A program made the position numbers and the translations under genes. A DNA stretch of 64,000 bases from Sedimentitalea arenosa (GTDB taxonomy: Bacteria > Pseudomonadota > Alphaproteobacteria > Rhodobacterales > Rhodobacteraceae), in assembly GCF_016428585.1 (NCBI RefSeq), contig NZ_JAELVR010000013.1, positions 62,001 to 126,000 on the forward strand, written 5' to 3'. The notes under the pieces are model-generated. The model ran no database searches, was not told the DNA's origin, and saw only the letters and a program-made list of their open reading frames with translations. Shown here piece by piece: positions 17,410 to 26,394 of the stretch (positions within the stretch are counted from its first letter, which is position 1; each line of letters starts with the position of its first letter).

Positions 17410-19214
17410 GCGGATTCTCTCAATTGCCGCGCCTCTGCCAGTCGCTGTCGATCTTCACCCTCGAACAGTTTGAACTTCTGTTCGAGCAACTGGTGAATAC
17501 GCGCCTCGGCGTGGTTCTTGCGGTTGAGGAAATTGATGACGGTGACGTCGATTTTCTGGCCATAGCGGTGGCAGCGACCGATGCGCTGCTCGACCCGTTG
17601 CGGGTTCCAGGGGAGGTCGTAGTTGATCAGGAGCGAGCAGAATTGGAGGTTGATGCCCTCGGCGCCGGATTCCGTCGCGATCAGGATCTTGCGATCGTTG
17701 CGGAAGGCCTCGACGACGGCCGCTTTCATGTCTGCGGTCTTCGAGCCCGACACGACATCCGTCCCCCGATGCTTCTCGAGCCAGGCCTTGTAGAGCGCGT
17801 TACTGTCCTTGTCCGAGTTTGAACCGTTCATGACGACGGTCTCGCCCTCGAACCCGTTCTGCTCCAGTAGCTCCCGAAGGTAGGTCTGGGTGCGCACGGA
17901 CTCGGTGAAGATCACCGCCTTGCGCTGCCCGCCCTTGTTGGTGATCTCGTCCAGCACGTTGGGAAGGCACTCGAGCAGCGCCTTGCCCTTGGCGTTGTCG
18001 GAGATCGACCTGGCGAGGTCGCGGTATTCGGTCAGCTTCCTGATCTCGGCTTCGAGCTTTACGGGATCGACGCGTTCTGCATCCTCGTTGCCATCATCCT
18101 CGACGGCGTCCGCCTCTGAGCCCGCCCCGGCTTCGCGCCACTCTTCGGCATGTTCGCTGAACCCATCCAGGTCATCGAGAGTGTCATCGTCGACAACGCG
18201 CTTCGCCTCCAGACGCCGGATCATCTTTTCGAGCGTCTGTGTCACCGCGAAGGAAGACGATCCCAGGATCTTGCGCAGCATCAGCGTGACGAGGTGTCGA
18301 CCGTACTGCCCAAGGGCAATGGTGTCCGGGTCCTGAAGATAGGCGGACACCTTGTCGTATAGTTCCGTCTCAAGGCGATCAGGCGTGAAATCGAAGGTTT
18401 TTGGGAGACGGTTCGTGTAGTTGATCAGGCCTGCGCGCTGCACCTGGCGTCGCAGGGTGCGCTTGCAAATCGGCTCGAGGCGTTTCGCCAAGAGTGCCTG
18501 CGAGGCACCGCCCTCGCGCCCGCCGAACTCGCTTCTAAACGCCTGCTCAGATCCGAAATAAGTATCATCGATGAGGCTGATGAGGCCGAAGAGCTCCATT
18601 AGATTGTTCTGCAAGGGTGTCGCGGTCAGGAGAAGCTTCTGACGGCCTGCCAGAGCTTTCCTGAGCACCGAGGCCCGAGAGTTTTCAGTCGCCTTGTAGA
18701 CGTTCCTGAGTTTGTGCGCCTCGTCGAAGACCACCAGGTCCCAAGGAACGTGTCGAAGAGTGTCCGACAGCCGCGCCCCATATTCATAGGACATGATGAT
18801 CACGGCATCATCTCGCCCTACAGGGTTGGGCTTGCCTTCCTTCTCGATGTCCTTGATCCGCTTCGCATCCAGGATCACCGACGGCAGTGAGAATTTTTCG
18901 TGCAGCTCCGCGGCCCACTGCTTTCGAAGCGATGCCGGCACTATGAGAAGGATTTTTCGCTGCCTTTCCCACCAGCGCTGACTGATCACCAGCGCAGCCT
19001 CGATTGTCTTTCCAAGGCCGACTTCGTCCGCCAGCAGGACGCCTTTCGACAGGGGCGAACGCAGGGCGAAGCTGGCCGCGTCGACCTGATGAGGGTTCAG
19101 ATCGACTTTGGCCGACGACAGGGACTGCGTAAGGGCGTCAGAATCTGAAATTCCCTCCGATGTCAGGTAGTTGGCGAAGAACTTCGCTTGAAAATCAGAG
19201 TATTCTCGGCCCAA
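17406..19214 (-). CDS. SNF2-family DNA helicase/translocase, C-terminally short
   Basis: A 602-residue SNF2/HepA-type ATPase: GLGKT at residues 66-70, DEAH at 164-167, LTATPLQN, GAEGINLQFCSLLINYDLPW, and motif VI QRIGRCHRYGQ. The start is TTG with GGAG 8 bp upstream. Homologues of this type that I know continue for several hundred residues after the KFKLFEG segment. Here the protein ends 16 residues later, so the C-terminal region appears lost. It is first of three ATGA-coupled genes with a small protein and a broken Mrr-like nuclease, which looks like a DNA-targeting defence operon. Both ATPase lobes are intact, so activity is possible. Confidence 0.85.
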   Translation of the reverse strand: MGREYSDFQAKFFANYLTSEGISDSDALTQSLSSAKVDLNPHQVDAASFALRSPLSKGVLLADEVGLGKTIEAALVISQRWWERQRKILLIVPASLRKQWAAELHEKFSLPSVILDAKRIKDIEKEGKPNPVGRDDAVIIMSYEYGARLSDTLRHVPWDLVVFDEAHKLRNVYKATENSRASVLRKALAGRQKLLLTATPLQNNLMELFGLISLIDDTYFGSEQAFRSEFGGREGGASQALLAKRLEPICKRTLRRQVQRAGLINYTNRLPKTFDFTPDRLETELYDKVSAYLQDPDTIALGQYGRHLVTLMLRKILGSSSFAVTQTLEKMIRRLEAKRVVDDDTLDDLDGFSEHAEEWREAGAGSEADAVEDDGNEDAERVDPVKLEAEIRKLTEYRDLARSISDNAKGKALLECLPNVLDEITNKGGQRKAVIFTESVRTQTYLRELLEQNGFEGETVVMNGSNSDKDSNALYKAWLEKHRGTDVVSGSKTADMKAAVVEAFRNDRKILIATESGAEGINLQFCSLLINYDLPWNPQRVEQRIGRCHRYGQKIDVTVINFLNRKNHAEARIHQLLEQKFKLFEGEDRQRLAEARQLRESA

Positions 19215-19335
19215 GTTTACTGCTCCAGTTTTTTGGGCAGATCAGACAGCTTTCTCTGTAAATGGTCAACTGGTCACTTCACTTCGCAAGACGTTGGCGT
19301 AGCATGATTTTACACTGATACCGACGCCATCTACG

Positions 19336-19950
19336 TCATCGATTACGTGCTGTGGGGAAGGCGTTCTCTCCCAAGGTCTCTTTCATCATCGCGAGCATTC
19401 GTGTCCGGAAGTCCTCTTCGTGCTCGAGCTCAGCGATCCGCTCTTTCAGTGCGCGGATCTCAGTTGTTGCAAGCCCGAGTTGCTCTTTGGGTTTGTGATT
19501 GTCTTGCTCGAGCTGTTCAATGTCAGCATCTTTTCGGTCAAGCCGAGAAAGAAGGCTCCGTATTTGCTCGCGCTGGTTGCCCAGGTCCACGTTCTGCTCT
19601 GTCAACTTCCTGCCTGCCAAAGCACGCAGCTTTTCGTGCTGTTCGCCGATGTGTCCGAGAACAGCTGACTCGACCAACGAGCCGATTTTCTTTACTGCGT
19701 TCAAGGTTTCAGACGGCAACGCGGAAATCAGCAGAGCCAGCCGCTGCTGCTCGCGCTCCTCGACCAGTCTTTGAACCTCCTTGTCGAGGCTTTGGGCATT
19801 GATACCGCCGGCAACGCCGAGATCGTCACACATCGCTTTCTTGACGGTGTCTCCAGTCGGCACTTCACCGTTGCGCTCGACGATCTCTATGCCCTCAATC
19901 ACCTGGGTCTCAGTGTATTTCGGCGGGCGGCCGGTTCTCTTGTTTGTCAT
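19336..19950 (-). CDS. KfrA-like DNA-binding coiled-coil protein
   Basis: A 204-residue protein with an N-terminal KfrA-type DNA-binding region (GRPPKYTETQVIEGIE, then GVAGGINAQSLDKEVQRLVEE, residues 6-75) and a long coiled coil (about 100-195). KfrA proteins are plasmid regulators and partition aids that bind DNA and form filaments. The start at MTNKRTGRPP is supported by AAGGAAAG just upstream; an in-frame earlier start at 20013 is less likely. It lies 60 bp downstream of the FeS-helicase-like gene on the same strand, suggesting a two-gene unit and a plasmid-derived past for the island. Confidence 0.8.
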   Translation of the reverse strand: MTNKRTGRPPKYTETQVIEGIEIVERNGEVPTGDTVKKAMCDDLGVAGGINAQSLDKEVQRLVEEREQQRLALLISALPSETLNAVKKIGSLVESAVLGHIGEQHEKLRALAGRKLTEQNVDLGNQREQIRSLLSRLDRKDADIEQLEQDNHKPKEQLGLATTEIRALKERIAELEHEEDFRTRMLAMMKETLGENAFPTARNR

Positions 19951-20009
19951 GGTCTTTCCTTGCGGGGTTTCGCAAAGTCTTTGCGAAAGAGGGTTTGTGA
20001 AAAGCGCGG

Positions 20010-22244
20010 TCAAGACCGCTGAAAAGTAGATTGGTCCGTTCGCCGAGGCCGGAAGGAGTTTCTTGCCCCGCCAGGCGATTTTGGTGTGAAATCCGGCCAG
20101 AGAATTCTGGCCATATCGAGCGGCGCGCCCTGATCGTCGAGGATGATCGCGGGCACGGTCTGCCCCCCCTGGGGCCTCTTGAGCCGGACAGGCGTAATAC
20201 TCCAGCCGTTGGCGGCCGCGACACGTCGGCAGAGCGACACCATGTGCGATGTCGATCGTCCCCGGCGGAACCCCTTAGCACTCGGTTCGGTCTCGAAGTC
20301 TATCGGAAGATCGGCACATAGTCCGGCGGCCGAGAGCCTGGCTCCGCGCACGGGGCGGCCCATCGTGGCGCGCAAAGCTTTTTCCATCCGGATGAATCCG
20401 AGCCAGTCTGGCTCGTGCTCCAGCTCCAACTCCAGCGCTCGGAAAGTGCACAGACGCGTGACCGGAAACTCCGGCAGCGGCAGATTGCTCAGGATGACCA
20501 CCCGTTTGTCGCGGTTCGGAGAGACAAGCCGCAGTCGGGCGATGGCCTGTAGGGTGGCGCACTCGCGAGACTGAGCAAGGATCGCCTGGGCGCGCCGGTC
20601 CGGATGCGCATGGCGGGTGCCATCTCGAAGAGATCCGTCTGCCATCAGAATTCCGGCACTTATTGCAGGCAGCGGTCCAGCAACGTGCGCGGCGATTGGC
20701 TGAGCGTCCTTCGAAAACACGGCGCGCGCCAATCTCTCGACGTCGCTGACACCGGGCTGGAGGCGACCTACGATGACGATGGTTGCAAAATCCTCGTAGT
20801 CGTTGACGCCTTGCGTCCTCGGTCCGAACCAGCGCGGCTCTGCTCCGAGGAGCGGTCTTCTGAGTGCCTCCTCTTCGGTCCCGGCCGCAGAGTTTCCGAC
20901 ATCCGCATGCAAAGCCCGGAGAACGGATGTTGTGGCCACGACAAGGACACCACCGTCTGCTGCCTTTTCGACTTCCCGCCGGATGATCGTCAGAACCTTA
21001 GCGCGCCGCTCTGCACCCTCTTGCTGATGAAGCAGCCAGCTGTTCGATAGGGTCAGGTCCGATACCTGAACGATATCCGCGATCGGCGGCGATTGGATTG
21101 AGACGAATGCCGCCCTCGGAGCGACGCGTGCGGTGATGTCCGGGTCGGCGTCTGCGTCGAGAAGAAGCAGTGCGGCTTCGCGACTGACAACACCAAAATC
21201 GGATGACTGGATCTCAAGCCGCGAGCCTTGCTCCGTCTTGGCTTCGGACAGTCTCAGACCGACGCAATGGCCAGTTTCACTTTCGGCCAAGCGCTTGAGG
21301 ATCTGTTGCCGCTGCCGCGACGCGATGAACGATCTGGTGTCGAAGGTCTGGAGGCAGAAATCCAAAGTCTTGGGGCATTGCCACGGACCGATTTCAAGGT
21401 AGCTCCGCGATTGCTCCTCCGCTTTCACGAGGCTCTCCAACTGTTCGGTGTCGATGCCCGATTTTCGCAGATGTTCGTGCAAGGGCAGGCCGCGTTGCAG
21501 ACCATCAACGATTGCGGCCCTGGTTCGAGAGAGGGCATCGAGCAGACCTTCGGGGAAAGACTTCGGTGGCGCCCGCATGAAATCGTCTATCGAGAGATTC
21601 GACCTGCGGATCAATGTGGGCCAGACTTTCTCGTCGACTACGCGAAGAGCCGTCTCGCAAGTGCGATCAATGGGAGCATCGACGCCGAGGTAGGCGTAAG
21701 CAAGGAACACGACATGGGGACCTGGCACGTCCTTCTGCTCGAGATAAGGACATCCGGAAGCGCAGGCCGATTGAATGAAATTCCCATCCGGGTCCTGTCC
21801 ACGACAGAGTGCTTGCGTGACGGAAGGAACGAAGCCGGAAATCTCATTTGCGAGTTCGGAATGTTCGCACATCGTCTTCTTGCCGTCGTCCGGGCGCAGA
21901 GCGCTGCGTCCGCGGATAACGCGGGATGGCAGCCCGGGCGCGAGCTTTCTAAAATCAGCACAGGCCCGTTCCGCAAGGTCGAGCGTCGGCACGTAAATCA
22001 TCACATGCCCTCGACCCAGAAGGGCCTCCCCATAACGCGCGATAACACGCAGCGCTGTCGCGGTTTTTCCGAGGCCTGCCGTGACCTTCAAGGCCAAGGC
22101 GGCGTCGGGCATCGCTGTCGCCTCGGCTACCGCCTTAACGAATGCCTCGATTTCCTGCTCGAGGAGTTCTCTGGCTTCAGACGGCGCCAGCCAATGAGGG
22201 ATTGGGGCCGCCGCCTCGATCTGTTCTTCATGCTTCATCTGCAT
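20010..22244 (-). CDS. P-loop protein with XPD/DinG-like four-cysteine insertion
   Basis: A 744-residue protein with no close family I can name. It has a Walker A (AGLGKT, residues 56-61), a motif-Ia-like segment (VMIYVPTLDLAERA, 81-94), four cysteines at 126, 147, 161 and 165 (the last two in CASGCPYLEQ), a following VFLAYAYLG, then VVDEKVW (about 202-208) at the DEAH position, and QAIARLR near residue 566 as a possible motif VI. The order Walker A, Ia, Cys4, motif II, motif VI is that of iron-sulfur helicases of the XPD/DinG group. The C-terminal 150 residues are basic. It pairs with a KfrA-like gene. The helicase role and FeS cluster are inferred. Confidence 0.6.
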   Translation of the reverse strand: MQMKHEEQIEAAAPIPHWLAPSEARELLEQEIEAFVKAVAEATAMPDAALALKVTAGLGKTATALRVIARYGEALLGRGHVMIYVPTLDLAERACADFRKLAPGLPSRVIRGRSALRPDDGKKTMCEHSELANEISGFVPSVTQALCRGQDPDGNFIQSACASGCPYLEQKDVPGPHVVFLAYAYLGVDAPIDRTCETALRVVDEKVWPTLIRRSNLSIDDFMRAPPKSFPEGLLDALSRTRAAIVDGLQRGLPLHEHLRKSGIDTEQLESLVKAEEQSRSYLEIGPWQCPKTLDFCLQTFDTRSFIASRQRQQILKRLAESETGHCVGLRLSEAKTEQGSRLEIQSSDFGVVSREAALLLLDADADPDITARVAPRAAFVSIQSPPIADIVQVSDLTLSNSWLLHQQEGAERRAKVLTIIRREVEKAADGGVLVVATTSVLRALHADVGNSAAGTEEEALRRPLLGAEPRWFGPRTQGVNDYEDFATIVIVGRLQPGVSDVERLARAVFSKDAQPIAAHVAGPLPAISAGILMADGSLRDGTRHAHPDRRAQAILAQSRECATLQAIARLRLVSPNRDKRVVILSNLPLPEFPVTRLCTFRALELELEHEPDWLGFIRMEKALRATMGRPVRGARLSAAGLCADLPIDFETEPSAKGFRRGRSTSHMVSLCRRVAAANGWSITPVRLKRPQGGQTVPAIILDDQGAPLDMARILWPDFTPKSPGGARNSFRPRRTDQSTFQRS

Positions 22245-22450
22245 CCTCCGTTTTGGAGGAACTGGGCGCAGGTGTTGTCACGAAAAAACGCCCGCAATCA
22301 CGACGGCGTGATCTGTGTCGCAGTAGCAAAGGTGTCGCGCCTCAATTGATATTCCTAATTGACGCATGACACCTTTGGTCGTGCTCCCAACATTTCAGAG
22401 GCACCCTTGCGGGGCCTATTTACTTCTCAGACCAGCTTGAGGAGAAAAAA
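22245..22450. promoter_or_regulatory. Divergent control region of the island
   Basis: A 206-bp AT-richer gap between the leftward helicase-like gene and the rightward double-HTH gene. It must hold promoters in both directions. Its main feature is a large inverted repeat, listed separately. A clear gaggag-type ribosome-binding site (cttgaggagaaa) precedes the HTH start. Confidence 0.5.
22328..22376. repeat. 20-bp imperfect inverted repeat with 9-bp spacer
   Basis: Left arm 22328-22347 starts AAAGGTGTC and ends CTCAATT; right arm 22357-22376 starts AATTGACG and ends GACACCTTT. Seventeen of twenty positions pair, around the spacer GATATTCCT. There is no T-run after it, so it is not a terminator. 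It is a plausible operator for the HTH or KfrA-like protein, or a recombination or replication site. Confidence 0.75.
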
Positions 22451-22819
22451 ATGCTGTCTGTTGAGGAAGTTGCCAAGCATTACGGCCTGCGTCCCGACAC
22501 GGTCCGGCGCAAGATCCGGACCGGTGATATCGAGGCGATCCGCATCGGTCGGGTCTTCCGCCTTACATGGCCGGATGTGTGGGCCTGCGAGGACGGACCG
22601 ATGCCGAAACGCGCGCGGATCACCCGCTATCAGGATGACATGCTGTGCAAAAAGCGGATTGCCGGGGCACTCCGCGTCAGCGTGCGCACCGTGGAGCGGT
22701 GGATTGATGAGGGGATGCCCACGCGCCGCGTTTTCGGCGCCGTGCGCTGCAACCCTCATGACGTAACCGACTGGCTGAAGCTGAGGGGCGTCGATCTCCC
22801 GACGGGATGGTGGACGTGA
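22451..22819 (+). CDS. Double helix-turn-helix protein (excisionase/MerR-like)
   Basis: A 122-residue protein with two consecutive winged-helix DNA-binding units of the excisionase/MerR type: residues 1-45 (MLSVEEVAKHYGLRPDTVRR, then GRVFRLTWPDVWA) and 65-115 (KRIAGALRVSVRTVERWIDEG, then PHDVTDWL). Such proteins act as recombination directionality factors or local regulators. It is the first gene of the rightward half, about 270 bp before two tyrosine recombinases, and faces the 20-bp inverted repeat. Either an Xis or a repressor role is possible. Confidence 0.75.
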   Translation: MLSVEEVAKHYGLRPDTVRRKIRTGDIEAIRIGRVFRLTWPDVWACEDGPMPKRARITRYQDDMLCKKRIAGALRVSVRTVERWIDEGMPTRRVFGAVRCNPHDVTDWLKLRGVDLPTGWWT

Positions 22820-23087
22820 CCTCGCCTCTCTGTCGCACAGATGGGACAAGGATCATCCCGACACGAGCGGGACGACCCCGGCTGTCGCACAATCGTCCCC
22901 AAACATAAATCGGCGTCATGTTTGGGGGCGATCCTGCGAAACGCGGGAAAATAACGACGCACTGTGCGAAACGCCCCGCCGGGCGCGATCTCCTGAAGGG
23001 ACCAATTCCGGTCCATGTATCGACCCCTGCCAGCCGCCTTTCTCATTGAAGGCGGCCCGCCGGGTCCCGAACCTGGAGATCGAAGAT
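22820..23087. promoter_or_regulatory. Spacer with perfect 10-bp palindrome and repeated TGTCGCACA
   Basis: A 268-bp gap before the first recombinase of the pair. CCCCAAACAT at 22897-22906 is exactly complemented by ATGTTTGGGG at 22918-22927 around an 11-bp loop. TGTCGCACA occurs twice (near 22832 and 22883) and the related complement TGTGCGA once near 22964. This looks like a protein-binding region, possibly the control or target site of the recombinases. Confidence 0.5.
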
Positions 23088-25010
23088 ATGAAGCACGAAA
23101 GAACACTAACCAATACCGCGAGCGCGACGTTCACCGACTTTCTGGAATGGTCGAAGGAGACCGGCCAGGGCCGAGATACGATCTACGAGATCGAAAAGGT
23201 TGCCGCACGGCTCGACATGACCGATGAGGAACTGGAACTGATCCCGGCGGAACTAAGCTATTTCGAAAAGGTCATCGCTACGTCACCCTACGGCGCGGTC
23301 TCGCGGTCGAAAAACCTCGAAACTGCCCGCAACCGTGGCAATTCGCGTGTTCGCAATGCCCTCAAACGGTTTCTCGCGGCCCGCGGGCAGCAGACGCAGG
23401 ACGCTATCATCCGCGCCAGTTACGACCGGGCGATCGGCTTCATCGTCGACAACGAAGGCTTCGTCGATCGCGGGGCTCTTTTTACCACGAACACACACCG
23501 ACCGTTTCTGCTGGTCAGAGCGCGAGCGCAGGTCGGCCTGTCTGATTTTGACCAGACCGAGTTCAGTCGACTCTGGCACGACGCCACGCCAGATGGCCGC
23601 AAGTCGCTCAGGAATTTTGCGCAACGGGTTGGCGAGCTTCGGCGGGGCCATAACCGCTGGCCGGGGCTCGCGGACCAGTTGCCGTGTCAGGACTTCGTTG
23701 TGCCGGTCACGTCAGATCGAGCCCGTCGCATTCTGTGGAAATCACTGCCGGTATCCTTCCGTGCGGATGCCGAGGAGGTGTTTCGCCAGACTCTGCGCCA
23801 ACCTGCCGACCTGAAAACCTGGGCAAGAGAGCAGCTGCGCCTCGGTCGGCCCGCGGTCGAAATCGACAAGGAGATCGCGGAGCGTGCCGGTAAGAAGAAG
23901 CGTTCACCGCAAAACATCGATTCCGCTCTCAACGGCTATCGCCAGGCCACGACCTGGCTGTTGCGCGAAAGCTACGCGTCCGAGGCCGGGTTCGCTGGGC
24001 TCACAACACTGCGCGACCTGTTCACGGTCGACGCGCTGGAGGCGGCCTGCGACGCGCAGATTGCGCGGAGCTCGGCCTCCGTCACGCTCAAGGATTCCGC
24101 CGAGAGTTCTACGCTCTGGTCGAGATTTACCAACCTGACGACGATCGCGCGCCACGGCCTGCGTGATCCGGAGGTCCTTTCGCGGATCGGTCTCGTGCGC
24201 ATGTTTTATTCGGACTACGTCCTTTCGCCCACAGAGATGACTGCGGACGCGGAGGCAATCTGCGACCGGCTGCGCAAGTCGCCGCATCTTGCGGCTGCAT
24301 TCGTGAACGCTCCGGCCCGCCTTGACGCCATCGCCACCGAGACTTTGAATACAGCAACGACCGGATTCGCAATGGAGCGCGGATTGCGGCTCTCCGCTTG
24401 CGCGGCCAGCTATGCCGTGCAGGTCAGCCGGGCGCTGCGGCCCGCCAACCTGTTCATGACCCGCCGCAAGGCTACACCTGGATGCCCTCGGAATCTCACC
24501 TGGATCGTTGATAGGGAGCATGCCGAGATCCGGTTTTCGGGCGGAGAGGTCAAGAATGGCCAGACTGTGATCGTCAACGTGCACGGTGAGGACGCCCGCA
24601 TTCTCTGGGACTGGGACCGAGTTCATCGCCCGGCACTTATGAAGATGCGGGGCATCGAGTCGTCGCCCTATCTCTTCCCGGGCACTGCCAGTCCACGGCT
24701 GCGCAAGTCGGCGCTGAATTTGCCGAGCGGATGCATGTCCGTCGCGTCGATCATGGAGCTGTGGGACCTCGGGGACCGACAGCTCGGCCTCGGCCTGACG
24801 CCGCATCAATGCCGCCACGCACTCGCGACGCTGATGCTCGCCGTAAGACCGGGCGATTTCGCAGGTGTCGCTTCCGTTCTCGCCAACACCGAACAAGTCG
24901 CGCGGCGCCACTACGGCAAGGACAGCGGTGAGGCGGCGGCCGTGGCCGTGCGCGAGTCTCTGCTCGCGCAGCACCCCGATATCTTTGCGCGCATGCAACG
25001 GAGGACATGA
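23088..25010 (+). CDS. Tyrosine recombinase 1 of tandem pair
   Basis: A 640-residue protein whose last 300 residues have the tyrosine-recombinase pattern: a box-I arginine in SRALRPANLF, a lysine-containing strand near GGEVKNGQT, box II HQCRH, and a final tyrosine in ARRHYGK. The position usually filled by the LGH histidine reads LAN. The N-terminal half is long and unlike standard integrases. The start at MKHERTL has GGAG 10 bp upstream; an earlier in-frame ATG at 23046 lacks one. It is followed after one base by a second recombinase, so the two are probably co-translated. Confidence 0.8.
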   Translation: MKHERTLTNTASATFTDFLEWSKETGQGRDTIYEIEKVAARLDMTDEELELIPAELSYFEKVIATSPYGAVSRSKNLETARNRGNSRVRNALKRFLAARGQQTQDAIIRASYDRAIGFIVDNEGFVDRGALFTTNTHRPFLLVRARAQVGLSDFDQTEFSRLWHDATPDGRKSLRNFAQRVGELRRGHNRWPGLADQLPCQDFVVPVTSDRARRILWKSLPVSFRADAEEVFRQTLRQPADLKTWAREQLRLGRPAVEIDKEIAERAGKKKRSPQNIDSALNGYRQATTWLLRESYASEAGFAGLTTLRDLFTVDALEAACDAQIARSSASVTLKDSAESSTLWSRFTNLTTIARHGLRDPEVLSRIGLVRMFYSDYVLSPTEMTADAEAICDRLRKSPHLAAAFVNAPARLDAIATETLNTATTGFAMERGLRLSACAASYAVQVSRALRPANLFMTRRKATPGCPRNLTWIVDREHAEIRFSGGEVKNGQTVIVNVHGEDARILWDWDRVHRPALMKMRGIESSPYLFPGTASPRLRKSALNLPSGCMSVASIMELWDLGDRQLGLGLTPHQCRHALATLMLAVRPGDFAGVASVLANTEQVARRHYGKDSGEAAAVAVRESLLAQHPDIFARMQRRT

Positions 25011-25011
25011 T

Positions 25012-26394
25012 ATGAAGGCCGATCTCTCTGTGGTTCTCAAGGATGCGCCGGCGGCCGTGCGGCGGGCGATGACAGAGGACGCGCAGGATCTCGCGCCAGG
25101 CGCGGCGCAGGTCATGGGGCGGTTCTGGTCGGCTGTGCGTGCGGGCAAGGGTAACCTGTCGATGCCTCCGGCGGATGCTTACCGCTCGGCCGCCGCATCG
25201 GAGTCGACGTTTCGGTGTCTAATGCGCACTATGGCGGCATACGCGCCGCACGTGTCCACCGCGCCGGCGAAGCTCGTCAGCGACGAATGGTATGCCCGGC
25301 GAAAGAAACCGCCGGCGAAGGCGGCCTCGAAGCCGGTTAAGCCCGTCGGAGCAAACTGGCCTGCATCCTGGCGGCGGATGAAACCGAAACTCGATGCCGC
25401 GCCAATATCGGTCAGCACACGGGAGCGCTACTTCGCCAACATTGACCGGTGCGCCGCGGTTGTCACTGAGGGCTTGGCTTCGGACACGCACGGATTCATC
25501 GCAGCCTGCGAGTTGGCGGACGCGTTTCTATTCCATGCCGACGAAAGCCTACGCGTGAAGCCTGTGACGGCCGCGAATTACATCTATGGTCTGATTGCTC
25601 TTGGCGTCAGGGGTGGCGTGGCGGAAGAGAGCTTGACCGCCATGCGGGTCATCTGGCGAGAACTACAGGATCAAGCCGCGCTTGATGAAAAGAACAAGTA
25701 TGAGCGGCTGTCGGCCTTGATGGAGCGAGGAGGCTATGCCCATGTGGCGGACAGGATCGGTGAACTCAGAACGCGCGCTCAAGATCTGCCGGCACACAGC
25801 GCAGCCGGGCGACGCTCTATGCAACAAGCTGTCGTGTGTGCCGTCATCCTCAACAAGCCGCCGCGCAAAGGCGATCTCGTATCGTGGCGGTTCGGCGAAG
25901 AACTCATCCGTGACATCGATGGGACCTGGCGCGCCGAGTGGGAGCAAGAAAAGACAGGAGGCGAGACGGAAACAGGTGGGATGTGGCCGGAGATCTGTGA
26001 CATCCTCGATGAGTGGATTCTCGGCGGCCGTCCCGATCGCCTCGTTCACATGCGTTACAACGAACTCGTCGGGCGGAACTGGCTGTCGCACGATGACACG
26101 ACGCCCTATCGCAACCTTCCAACCGAGTTGACCAAGGCCGCGATCGGAGTGCCGTCCCACGATCTGAGAACGCTGGCCGCGGATTACATGCGACGTCATG
26201 ATCCAGCTCACGCCGCTGACATCATAGCCACGCACCTTGGGCATGCCGACCGAAAGTCGACCGCGCCCTATCGCGCCGAGTGTGATGGGGCGGCGGGCCA
26301 GGCGATCTGGCAAGGGGTGCGTTCGATCATTTCGAAACAGACTGGAAAACCGAGCAGCAAGCGCAGGAAGCGGGTGCATACGCTCAGGCCGTAG
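25012..26394 (+). CDS. Tyrosine recombinase 2 of tandem pair
   Basis: A 460-residue protein with the catalytic pattern of a tyrosine recombinase at its C-terminus: box-I arginine in KPPRKGDLVSWRF, HDLRTLAADYM as HxxR, THLGHADRKST with the conserved histidine, and a tyrosine in APYRAE. The N-terminal 150 residues are Ala/Lys-rich and carry a probable core-binding region (STRERYFANID). Its ATG follows the previous stop by one base, with a GGAGG site inside the end of recombinase 1. The pair likely works as a heteromer (inference). Confidence 0.82.
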   Translation: MKADLSVVLKDAPAAVRRAMTEDAQDLAPGAAQVMGRFWSAVRAGKGNLSMPPADAYRSAAASESTFRCLMRTMAAYAPHVSTAPAKLVSDEWYARRKKPPAKAASKPVKPVGANWPASWRRMKPKLDAAPISVSTRERYFANIDRCAAVVTEGLASDTHGFIAACELADAFLFHADESLRVKPVTAANYIYGLIALGVRGGVAEESLTAMRVIWRELQDQAALDEKNKYERLSALMERGGYAHVADRIGELRTRAQDLPAHSAAGRRSMQQAVVCAVILNKPPRKGDLVSWRFGEELIRDIDGTWRAEWEQEKTGGETETGGMWPEICDILDEWILGGRPDRLVHMRYNELVGRNWLSHDDTTPYRNLPTELTKAAIGVPSHDLRTLAADYMRRHDPAHAADIIATHLGHADRKSTAPYRAECDGAAGQAIWQGVRSIISKQTGKPSSKRRKRVHTLRP

